From NCBI GenBank assembly GCA_021812505.1, contig JAKANG010000149.1, positions 1-5,374 on the forward strand: DNA of 5,374 nt, written 5' to 3'. This document shows, one piece after another, positions 1 to 5,374 of the stretch (its first letter is position 1; each line of letters begins with the position of its first letter). The stretch comes from Pseudomonadota bacterium. Its GTDB lineage: Bacteria > Pseudomonadota > Alphaproteobacteria > Rhizobiales > Beijerinckiaceae. A program made the position numbers and the translations under genes. Under the pieces are notes generated by a model. That model made no database searches and had not been told where the DNA came from. It saw nothing but the letters and a program-made list of their open reading frames with translations.

Positions 1-270
1 ATGGCCGTGGCGGAGGAGGGCGGCGAGCGTCCGCCGCCGGATGAGCTTCACCCCCCGGGCGGCCAGGCGCGTCCCCCGCTTGAGCATTCGCGGAAGCGGT
101 CCGGTTTTGATCCGGGCGCCGCCCCGCGCCAGGATGAGCGCCTTCCCGAAAAGGCCGGCCCCGGCCCAGCGCCCGCGGCCCGCGACGCCGCGTGTGGCGG
201 CCATGACGATGCCGATGATCAGACCGGCCTCGATGACTTCGCGAAAGACAATGATCAGCGCGCCCAGCAT
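1..270 (-). CDS. FTR1/FtrC-type high-affinity iron permease, N-terminal part only (runs off the window; diverges after about 39 residues)
   Basis: The first 39 residues read as the N-terminus of an FTR1-family inner-membrane iron permease: a hydrophobic first helix carrying the R-E-x-x-E iron-binding motif (R10, E11, E14), followed by a G-R-G-R-W turn. FTR1/FtrC proteins move iron across the cytoplasmic membrane, using oxidation or a periplasmic partner. The start at 270 is chosen because AGGAG lies 6 nt upstream and overlaps the stop of the cupredoxin gene; an adjacent ATG at 273 is the alternative. Close spacing suggests translational coupling. The oddity is that from about residue 40 (near position 153) the frame stays open and keeps strong G/C third-position bias, but the protein becomes Arg/Lys-rich. 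It lacks the expected second hydrophobic helix. Neither other minus-strand frame restores FTR1-like sequence, so this is not a simple frameshift. The N-terminal family call is firm; the integrity of the gene is doubtful. Confidence 0.65.
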   Translation of the reverse strand, partial: MLGALIIVFREVIEAGLIIGIVMAATRGVAGRGRWAGAGLFGKALILARGGARIKTGPLPRMLKRGTRLAARGVKLIRRRTLAALLRHGH

Positions 271-279
271 CATCGGCTC

Positions 280-606
280 CTATTCGACCACGAGTTCGCC
301 TTCGGTCGTGTCCTGGTGGAAATCGTCGAAGAAATGATAGCGGCCCGCGTTGAGTGGGCGGATCTGCATGGTGATTTCCCCGCCCGGCGCGACGACTTTT
401 TCGACTCGCAGCGTCTTGCTTTCGAATTCCGCCGCGGTCGCGTCGAGATTTTTCACCACAATGGTGAAGGCGTGGTTCGCCGGGGCGTGAGGCTGGGCCG
501 GCGAGAATTTATGATCCTTGAGGGTGAGCTGAACCTGTTGCGCCATTGCGGGCGCCGCAAACAGCGCGGACGTGAGAAAGACGGCGGAAATTCGAGCGGT
601 TTTCAT
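280..606 (-). CDS. Periplasmic cupredoxin-fold protein, FtrB-like partner of an iron permease
   Basis: This is a 108-residue secreted protein. A signal peptide spans residues 1-22 (Lys/Arg near the N-terminus, hydrophobic core, cleavage after A-M-A), followed by one cupredoxin domain. Marks of the FtrB/Cupredoxin_1 group are the early K-D-H-x-F-x-P (H32), the E-F-E-S motif at 60-63, the G-R-Y at 88-90, and F-H-x-D-T near the end (H97). In ftrABCD-type systems FtrB is thought to act with FtrA and the FtrC permease in ferrous iron uptake. There is no cysteine anywhere, so a classical type-1 copper site cannot form; H32, H91, H97, M80 and the Glu residues are possible metal ligands. A good ribosome binding site (GGGGAG, 6 nt before ATG) supports the start. 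The gene begins 21 nt after the barrel gene and ends 9 nt before the preferred permease start, consistent with one operon. Confidence 0.85.
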   Translation of the reverse strand: MKTARISAVFLTSALFAAPAMAQQVQLTLKDHKFSPAQPHAPANHAFTIVVKNLDATAAEFESKTLRVEKVVAPGGEITMQIRPLNAGRYHFFDDFHQDTTEGELVVE

Positions 607-627
607 TTACTTCTCCCCGTAAGAAAA

Positions 628-1521
628 TCAGAACTCATAGCCCATCTTGAGGCTGGCCATCTGGCGCGTGAAATCGGCCAGATTGAGGTTGCCCGGCCCG
701 CCCTGGGCGTGGCCCGCGACCTGGATGGACCAGGCGGCGACGAGAAACACCTTCGGATTGAACTGGATGTGGGCGGTCGGGCCGGCGTAGAGCGCCGACC
801 CGTTGTAGGTGTCGAAGCCGAACCCTTCGTAGTCGCGGTAATATTGCAGGCCGCCGCCCAGCGTCACCTTGGGCGTGACGCGGTAGGCGATGGCGGCGGT
901 GGCGCCGAAGCCCGCGGCTCGGCTCCAGGCGGGGTCGCCCGGCGCCGTGCTGATTTCCGGATCGTAGAGCAGATTGGCCGCCGCATAGAACATGTTCGGA
1001 ATGATTTCGGTATCGACGGCGAGACCCGTATTCAAGGCGAAAGTCGTCACGTTGACGCCGCTGGTTCCGTCGATGCGGCCCCACTCCGGCTGGACCCAGA
1101 CCATCACTCCGAATGGGTTGCCGGGTCCACGCGGGACGATCGAAAATCTCGACTTCCAGGAGAAGCCCGAGAAATTCACGCTGTCGCGGTTATCGAGCCC
1201 GGGGACATTGTCGATCCGGTTCCAAAGGGTGTGCAGGGAGAACTCGTTGTTCCAGAACTGCGTCGGGACGTTCTCGTATTCGAATTCCTGCTCCACCGCG
1301 GAAAACGCGCCACGGCGCATCCCAAAGCTGGCGGTGGTTTCGGATTCGACCTCGTTTTCGCCTTCGAGGCCGATGTCGGCGCCGGCCGTGAAGCCGAACA
1401 GATATTTAGTCTCAAGCTCGTAATACCGGCCGGACGCGAACTCCTGGGCGAGGGCCTCCGGCGCGGCTGCGGCGCTCAAGGTTGCGAGCAAAAAGGGAAA
1501 GAAGCGTCTGGTCGGCGGCAT
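628..1521 (-). CDS. Outer-membrane beta-barrel protein, first gene of a metal-uptake operon
   Basis: This is a 297-residue exported protein with no family I can name confidently. Residues 1-26 form a signal peptide (R5-R6, hydrophobic stretch, Ala-rich end, cleavage after A-L-A-Q or A-L-A). The mature part shows alternating polar and aromatic beta strands: Y-Y-E-L-E-T-K-Y at 33-40, repeated W/F/Y-rich strands, Gly-rich turns, and two Y-Y/F-G-F hairpins near 226-236. It ends L-K-M-G-Y-E-F, the terminal aromatic that marks outer-membrane barrels for BAM assembly. Length and strand pattern suggest a small to medium barrel (roughly 10-14 strands), possibly near the MetA-pathway/porin-like families. 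It leads the operon with the FtrB-like cupredoxin and FTR1 genes, where FtrA/P19 is usual, so a role in metal passage across the outer membrane is inferred. The ATG at 1521 has no clear Shine-Dalgarno, but it gives a complete signal peptide. Confidence 0.8.
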   Translation of the reverse strand: MPPTRRFFPFLLATLSAAAAPEALAQEFASGRYYELETKYLFGFTAGADIGLEGENEVESETTASFGMRRGAFSAVEQEFEYENVPTQFWNNEFSLHTLWNRIDNVPGLDNRDSVNFSGFSWKSRFSIVPRGPGNPFGVMVWVQPEWGRIDGTSGVNVTTFALNTGLAVDTEIIPNMFYAAANLLYDPEISTAPGDPAWSRAAGFGATAAIAYRVTPKVTLGGGLQYYRDYEGFGFDTYNGSALYAGPTAHIQFNPKVFLVAAWSIQVAGHAQGGPGNLNLADFTRQMASLKMGYEF

Positions 1522-1527
1522 CGAAGG

Positions 1528-1539
1528 CTTGAACTCAAG
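1528..1539. repeat. Short inverted repeat just upstream of the barrel gene start
   Basis: CTTGA and TCAAG arms are separated by two bases and sit 7-18 nt before the ATG of the barrel gene, where a Shine-Dalgarno would be expected. No purine-rich ribosome binding site is visible. The element may be a small hairpin affecting initiation, or chance. Confidence 0.3.
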
Positions 1540-1603
1540 GACAAGATGGATCGGTAGGCAGACCTTTCGCAGTCGCGCCGACGCCGGGCAAACGAATTGC
1601 CTC

Positions 1604-1624
1604 TTTTTAGATGAGTTCTAAAAA
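1604..1624 (-). promoter_or_regulatory. Putative Irr box (iron control element) upstream of the barrel-cupredoxin-permease operon
   Basis: A perfect 8-bp inverted repeat, TTTTTAGA / TCTAAAAA, is separated by 5 bp (TGAGT) and forms a 21 bp AT-rich palindrome in an otherwise GC-rich region. The recalled consensus of the alphaproteobacterial iron control element bound by Irr is TTTAGAA-N3-TTCTAAA; this site matches 13 of its 14 defined positions. It lies about 83-103 bp upstream of the barrel ATG, in the intergenic space after queC, so the only sensible target is the downstream metal-uptake operon. A distance this far upstream fits activation by Irr under iron limitation (the usual mode for uptake genes), though repression cannot be excluded without knowing the transcription start. 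No convincing -35/-10 pair could be assigned. Confidence 0.65.
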
Positions 1625-1688
1625 TGCATGTGGCTCGAGGCCCAAGTCCGCTCCCGATCGGTCAATTGGGATCGCGAGCTTCCCGCCT

Positions 1689-1724
1689 TCCAGACGAAGG
1701 AGCGAGGAAGCAGGGCCGTCTGGA
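1689..1724. repeat. Perfect 8-bp inverted repeat with 20-bp spacer downstream of queC
   Basis: TCCAGACG (1689-1696) and CGTCTGGA (1717-1724) are exact reverse complements, lying 31-66 bp past the queC stop. In RNA they could form a stem with a 20-nt loop. No U-tract follows on the minus strand, so it is not an ordinary intrinsic terminator. It could be a 3'-end stabilising hairpin for queC mRNA or a protein-binding site. The rest of the 1522-1754 intergenic stretch holds the Irr-like palindrome and the leader of the barrel operon; no other gene is seen there. Confidence 0.35.
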
Positions 1725-1754
1725 CGAACGCAGGGAAGCGCCCGCTGGCCTCGC

Positions 1755-2444
1755 TTATTTACCCGTCTTCCACCTCGCGAAACCCTGGGCGCGCAGGACG
1801 CAGGCCGGGCATTGGCCGCAGCCATGCCCCCAGGCGTGGCGTGCGCCGCGGTCGCCGAGGTAGCATGTGTGGCTGTGTTCGACGATCGCCTCGACCAACC
1901 CGTCGCCGCCGAGTTCCTGCGCCAGCGCCCAGGTCTGCGCCTTGTCGAGCCACATCAGCGGCGTCTCGAGCACGAAGCGGCTTTCCATGCCGATGTTGAG
2001 CGCCACCTGCATGGCCTTGATCGCGTCGTCGCGGCAATCGGGATAGCCGGAAAAATCGGTCTCGCACATGCCGCCAACAATGCCTTTCAACCCGCGCCGA
2101 TAGGCGAGCGCCGCCGCGAAGGTCAGAAAGATGAGGTTGCGGCCGGGCACGAACGTGTTGGGCAGACCTTGCTCGCCCATTTCGATCGCCTTTGTGGAGG
2201 TGAGCGCGGTGTCGGAGATTGCGCCAAGCGCGGAAAGCTCCAGAACATGATCGGGGCCGAGTTTTTGCCCCCAGTCCGGCTTCAGCCCCGCGAGCGCCTC
2301 GCGCAAGACCGCGCGCTGGCCGAGTTCGACGCGATGGCGCTGGCCATAGTCGAATCCGATCGTCTCGACCCGCTCGAAACGCTCCAGAGCCCAAGCGAGA
2401 CAAGTCGTCGAATCCTGCCCGCCGGAAAACAGAACGAGCGCCAT
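1755..2444 (-). CDS. queC: 7-cyano-7-deazaguanine synthase QueC
   Basis: QueC converts 7-carboxy-7-deazaguanine to preQ0 using ATP and ammonia, an essential step in making queuosine for tRNA wobble positions; it acts in the cytoplasm. The 229-residue protein has the usual length. The PP-loop S-G-G-Q-D-S at 7-12 binds ATP. Further family motifs are D-Y-G-Q-R-H at 32-37, P-G-R-N-L at 100-104 and [11 protein letters not shown] at 128-138. Four zinc cysteines are present at C194, C209, C212 and C215, with a longer gap between the first and second than in the E. coli protein, a spacing I associate with alphaproteobacterial QueC. The ATG at 2444 is supported by GGAGGT 5 nt upstream and places the P-loop close to the N-terminus, as expected. 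It lies 111 bp after pat on the same strand; cotranscription is possible. No preQ1 riboswitch consensus is visible in its leader. Confidence 0.96.
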   Translation of the reverse strand: MALVLFSGGQDSTTCLAWALERFERVETIGFDYGQRHRVELGQRAVLREALAGLKPDWGQKLGPDHVLELSALGAISDTALTSTKAIEMGEQGLPNTFVPGRNLIFLTFAAALAYRRGLKGIVGGMCETDFSGYPDCRDDAIKAMQVALNIGMESRFVLETPLMWLDKAQTWALAQELGGDGLVEAIVEHSHTCYLGDRGARHAWGHGCGQCPACVLRAQGFARWKTGK

Positions 2445-2555
2445 GGGTCACCTCCGGAAAGGTCTTGCCTACACTGGCCGGGAGGACTTTGCCAATTGCG
2501 TCGACAGGCAAAATCCGGCGTCCGCTGTTCGGGACAGGGAATGCGGTTGGGCGGG
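2445..2555 (-). other. pat-queC intergenic leader
   Basis: This 111 bp gap contains an imperfect palindrome, TTTGCC (2488-2493) against GGCAAA (2507-2512), with a central GTCGAC. It also has two related GGCAA...CCT...CCGG segments on the minus strand, the second running into the queC Shine-Dalgarno. There is no U-rich terminator after pat and no convincing promoter. It may hold a weak leader structure or nothing functional. Confidence 0.3.
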
Positions 2556-5285
2556 TCAGTCGAGATCCGCGTCCGGGTTTGCGTCGGCCTCGGTCGGGGG
2601 AATCGTCAGGTCCAGCGTGACCTTCTTGACGTTGGGCTCGGCCGGGTCGTCCTCGATGTGGAAGCCAAGCGCCTGGTTCATCGACAGCATGGCGTGGTTC
2701 TCGCTGAGCACCTGGCCCTCGACGACTTTCACGCCCTCGTCGCGCGCGAATTCGATCATATATTTCATCAGCTTCCAGCCGAGGCCCTGGCCCTTGAGGT
2801 CGGAGCGCAGCAGGATCGCATATTCGCCATGCTCGTGGTCGGCGTCGAGCATCAGCCGCACCACGCCGAGCATCAGGCCGGTCTGTTCCTCGACCGCGAC
2901 GCAGACGAAGGAACGCGCATAGTCGATCTGGATCAGGCGGGCGATGAAGGCGTGGGAGAATTCCTTCACCGGCGCGAAAAAACGCAGCCGGATGTCTTCC
3001 GGCGAGACATGGGCGAAGAAGACCTTGTACATCTCCTCGTCTTCCGGCCGCACCGGGCGTAATTGCACCGCCGTCCCGTTTTTCAGTTCGATTCGGCGCT
3101 CCTGCGCCTTGGGATAGGGCGCGATGGCGAAGCGGGGATTGCAGCCGGCCAGCGTCCGCCCTTCCGAGGGCGAGACGGAGGCGCGCGCGTCCACCACCAC
3201 CACGCCGTCCGAATCCGCCAGCACCGGATTGAACTCCAGCTCGCGGATTTCGGGAATGTCGGCGGAAAGCTGGGACAATTTGACCAGAAGCAGCGCGACG
3301 GCGTCGATGTCCGCCGCCGGAATGTCGCGATAATCGCGCAGGGCCCGCACCACGCGGGTCTGTTCGATCAGGCCGCGCGCCAGCGACAGGTCGAGCGGGG
3401 GCAGGGCGAGCGCCTTGTCGTTGATGACCTCGACCGCCTTGCCGCCGCGACCGAACACGATCACCGGGCCGAAGGTCGGGTCGTCGGTGAGACCCATCAC
3501 CAGTTCGCGGGCGTGGGGGCGCCGCACCATGGGGTGGATGGTCACGCCGGCGACATGGGCGTGCGGCGCCTCGGCGGCGACGCGGTCGAGCATTTTCTTC
3601 GTCGCCTCCACGACCTGCTCGACGGTGCGCAGGTCGAGCGCGACTCCGCCGAGGTCGGATTTGTGGACGATGTCGCGCGACATGATCTTCACCACGCAGC
3701 CGCCGAAGCGTCCGAGCACCAGCCGCGCCACCTCCGCCGCCTCTTCCGGCGTGCGGGCGAGGCGGGCGGGCGCGATCGGAATGTCATAGGCTTCGAGCAG
3801 GGCGCTGATCTCGACCGGCGCGAGCCATCTTTCGCCGCGCGCGATCGCCTGCTGGATCACGGCGCGCGCCTTGGACACGTTGGGCGCGAAATCCACGGGC
3901 AGCGAGGGCGGGGCCGCCATCAGCGCCTCGCGCGCCTTGCGCCATTTCACCATATGCATGAAGCCGGCGACGGCGCCGCGCTCGTAATGGGGAATGCGCG
4001 CTTCCTCGAAAATATGGTCGATGGCCGGGTCCGCGCCATACCAGACGACGAAGACCGGCTTGGGAGTGATCGCGGCGCGGCGATGCTTTTTCACCGCCTC
4101 GACGGTCGCCTTGGCGATTTCCTGGCTGTCGGCGAGCAGGGTCGGCGCGTGAATGACCAGCGCTGCGTCATTCGCCTTATCCTGCAGCACGAGCGAAAGC
4201 GTCTGGCCGTAATCGGCTGGGGAAGCGTCGGCGGCGAGTTCGATCGGCTGGGCGCCGCTCCAGCGTTCCGGCAGGAGGGATCGCAGCGTATCGCGCGCCG
4301 CGGGCGCGATGTCGGCGAGCTTGCCGCCGAGGTCGAGCAACTGGTCGATGGCGAGGAACCCGACGCCGCGGCCATTGGCGATGACCGCGAGCCTTTCGCC
4401 ACTGAAGGGTTTTATGCGCCCGAGCGCCTCCGCCGCGTCGAACAGGGCGTCGATGGTGGGAACGCGCAACAGACCGGCGCGGCGGAAGGCGGCGTCGTAG
4501 ACGTCGTCGGTGGTGGCGAGATTGCCGGCGTGGGTGCCGGTGCGGCGCGCGGCCTCATGGCGCCCCGAACGCACGACGATCACCGGCTTGACCCGCGAGG
4601 CGGCGCGGGCCGCCGACATGAAGCCTTTGGCGTCTTCGAGATGCTCGACATAGAGCATGATCGCGCGGGTCATGGGATCGAGCGCAAAAAAATCGAGCAG
4701 GTCGTCGATATCTACATCCGCCATTTCGCCGAGCGCCGCCAGACCGGAAAAGCCGACCTGCCGGGAATGGCCCCAGGCGACGATGGCGGCCAGCACCGCC
4801 GCCGATTGCGAAACGACCGCGAGGTCGCCGACGCGCGCCGGCTGCGCCAGAAGGCTGGCGTTCAGTTTCACGCGCGGCGCGATCACGCCGTGGCAATTGG
4901 GGCCGAAAATGCGGATGCCGCCGCGCCGGGCGATGGCGCGCAGATGCTGGAACAGGGAATCGGCCCCCGGCTTGGGGTCGTCGGTCATGACGATGGCGGC
5001 CGGAATCGCGAGATCGGCGGCTTCCTGGACGATGTCCTCGACCGCCCCCTTCGGCGCGACCACGATGGCGAGGTCGGGCGGTTCGGGAAGGTCGCGCAGG
5101 CGCGGGAAACAGCGCCGGCCCGCGATCTCCTCGTGGCGCGGATTGACGAGATGCAGCGCGCCGGCGTATCCGGCGGAGACCAGATTGTCGAGCACCGCCT
5201 GTCCGATCGAGCCGGCGCGTTCCGACGCCCCGACCAGCGCGAGCGACGTGGGGTTGAAGGCGCGGTCGAGTTGACGGGTGCTCAT
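2556..5285 (-). CDS. Pat/PatZ-type protein lysine acetyltransferase (NDP-forming acyl-CoA synthetase-like plus GNAT)
   Basis: This 909-residue multidomain enzyme has the same architecture as Salmonella Pat and E. coli PatZ, which acetylate lysines of acetyl-CoA synthetase and other central-metabolism enzymes. Domains in order: CoA-binding Rossmann fold (about 10-135; G-A-S-E-R-A-G-S-I-G at 19-28, G-P-N-C-H-G at 128-133), succinyl-CoA-ligase-like flavodoxin modules (about 150-450), ATP-grasp (about 480-700; K533, H-K-S-D at 541-544, E-F-N-P at 684-687), and a C-terminal GNAT domain (about 730-890). In the GNAT part, E821 aligns with the PatZ catalytic Glu, and K-G-Q-G-L-G at 831-836 is the acetyl-CoA pyrophosphate loop. 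Unlike PatZ, T251-H252-A253-G254 keeps the histidine that is phosphorylated in true ADP-forming synthetases. The tail after about 893 is acidic and Pro-rich. No cyclic-nucleotide domain is present. The start at 5285 has GGGGAG 7 nt upstream. Confidence 0.93.
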   Translation of the reverse strand: MSTRQLDRAFNPTSLALVGASERAGSIGQAVLDNLVSAGYAGALHLVNPRHEEIAGRRCFPRLRDLPEPPDLAIVVAPKGAVEDIVQEAADLAIPAAIVMTDDPKPGADSLFQHLRAIARRGGIRIFGPNCHGVIAPRVKLNASLLAQPARVGDLAVVSQSAAVLAAIVAWGHSRQVGFSGLAALGEMADVDIDDLLDFFALDPMTRAIMLYVEHLEDAKGFMSAARAASRVKPVIVVRSGRHEAARRTGTHAGNLATTDDVYDAAFRRAGLLRVPTIDALFDAAEALGRIKPFSGERLAVIANGRGVGFLAIDQLLDLGGKLADIAPAARDTLRSLLPERWSGAQPIELAADASPADYGQTLSLVLQDKANDAALVIHAPTLLADSQEIAKATVEAVKKHRRAAITPKPVFVVWYGADPAIDHIFEEARIPHYERGAVAGFMHMVKWRKAREALMAAPPSLPVDFAPNVSKARAVIQQAIARGERWLAPVEISALLEAYDIPIAPARLARTPEEAAEVARLVLGRFGGCVVKIMSRDIVHKSDLGGVALDLRTVEQVVEATKKMLDRVAAEAPHAHVAGVTIHPMVRRPHARELVMGLTDDPTFGPVIVFGRGGKAVEVINDKALALPPLDLSLARGLIEQTRVVRALRDYRDIPAADIDAVALLLVKLSQLSADIPEIRELEFNPVLADSDGVVVVDARASVSPSEGRTLAGCNPRFAIAPYPKAQERRIELKNGTAVQLRPVRPEDEEMYKVFFAHVSPEDIRLRFFAPVKEFSHAFIARLIQIDYARSFVCVAVEEQTGLMLGVVRLMLDADHEHGEYAILLRSDLKGQGLGWKLMKYMIEFARDEGVKVVEGQVLSENHAMLSMNQALGFHIEDDPAEPNVKKVTLDLTIPPTEADANPDADLD

Positions 5286-5348
5286 GCGAAGTCTCCCCGG
5301 GGCGTTTCATGGGCGCGACCGGAGCCGCGCTCCGACATGAACCGATAA

Positions 5349-5374
5349 TCACTTGCGCGCGGGCGTCGAGACGG
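5349..5374 (-). CDS. Possible C-terminal end of an upstream gene
   Basis: Reading the minus strand from the window edge, one frame gives seven codons (V-S-T-P-A-R-K), all ending in G or C, and then TGA at 5351-5349. The codon pattern matches the neighbouring genes, so this may be the end of a same-strand gene 63 bp upstream of the pat start. The segment is too short for identification. The 63 bp between it and pat shows no clear promoter. Confidence 0.25.

Noticed and set aside
1..1557. 518-codon open frame on the plus strand across the metal operon
   Set aside because: It is antisense to three genes with clear signal peptides, ribosome binding sites and family motifs, and its product has low-complexity composition with no signal or domain.
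1625..1754. Intrinsic terminator after queC
   Set aside because: The inverted repeat there is not followed by a U-tract, and the T-run at the Irr-like palindrome is explained better as the operator.
1607..1825. 72-codon minus-strand frame between queC and the barrel gene
   Set aside because: It starts inside queC in another frame, runs through both inverted repeats, and has no ribosome binding site or recognisable product.
2445..2555. preQ1 riboswitch upstream of queC
   Set aside because: No preQ1-I, II or III consensus pattern or A-rich pseudoknot tail could be seen in the 111 bp leader.
1611..3062. 483-codon open frame on the plus strand across queC and the end of pat
   Set aside because: It is antisense to the well-supported queC, and its product resembles no family.
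3063..5348. 761-codon open frame on the plus strand
   Set aside because: It lies wholly antisense to the Pat-like gene, whose domains are unmistakable. The plus-strand product is rich in His, Arg, Gly and Asp with no recognisable domain, as expected of a GC-rich shadow frame.
5286..5374. Upstream gene overlapping the pat start by ATGA
   Set aside because: One frame is open to a TGA overlapping the pat ATG, but its third-position G/C content (about 63%) equals background and is unlike the neighbouring genes, so it is probably not coding.
1..5374. CRISPR array, tRNA, rRNA, insertion sequence or defence system
   Set aside because: No spaced direct repeats, cloverleaf, rRNA-like sequence, transposase or defence-protein motifs were seen on either strand.

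Overview
This 5.4 kb window is about 64% GC. All recognisable genes lie on the minus strand, so they are transcribed from right to left. The lineage looks alphaproteobacterial, most likely Hyphomicrobiales (Rhizobiales). Three things suggest this: the high GC and strong G/C third-position bias, a QueC whose zinc-finger region has the spacing I associate with alphaproteobacteria, and a near-perfect match to the iron control element bound by Irr, a regulator of rhizobia and relatives. A methylotroph-like or Beijerinckiaceae/Methylocystaceae-like host is possible but not shown.

Layout in transcription order (right to left). Positions 5374-5349 may hold the last codons of an upstream gene. Positions 5285-2556 encode a 909-residue protein lysine acetyltransferase of the Pat/PatZ type: an NDP-forming acyl-CoA synthetase-like module followed by a GNAT domain. 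After a 111 bp gap, positions 2444-1755 encode QueC (7-cyano-7-deazaguanine synthase, queuosine pathway). A 233 bp intergenic stretch follows (1754-1522), carrying a 21 bp AT-rich palindrome that matches the Irr box. Then comes a tight three-gene metal-uptake operon: a 297-residue outer-membrane beta-barrel protein (1521-628), a 108-residue periplasmic cupredoxin-fold protein of the FtrB type (606-280), and the start of an FTR1/FtrC-type iron permease (270-1).

How the genes may work together. The last three form a plausible path for iron across both membranes: an outer-membrane channel, a periplasmic Cys-less cupredoxin partner, and an inner-membrane permease. The Irr-type palindrome about 80-100 bp upstream of the first gene would tie expression to iron/haem status. 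The barrel sits where FtrA (P19-like) is usually found in ftrABCD operons. The permease looks normal for about 39 residues and then stops resembling FTR1 near position 153 without a frameshift. It is therefore truncated, rearranged, or affected by an assembly junction. Pat and QueC are housekeeping or regulatory genes with no obvious link to iron.

The most interesting points are the Irr-box/barrel/cupredoxin/permease arrangement and the retention of the synthetase-type catalytic histidine in the Pat-like protein. Several very long plus-strand ORFs (for example 1-1557 and 3063-5348) are antisense shadows caused by high GC.
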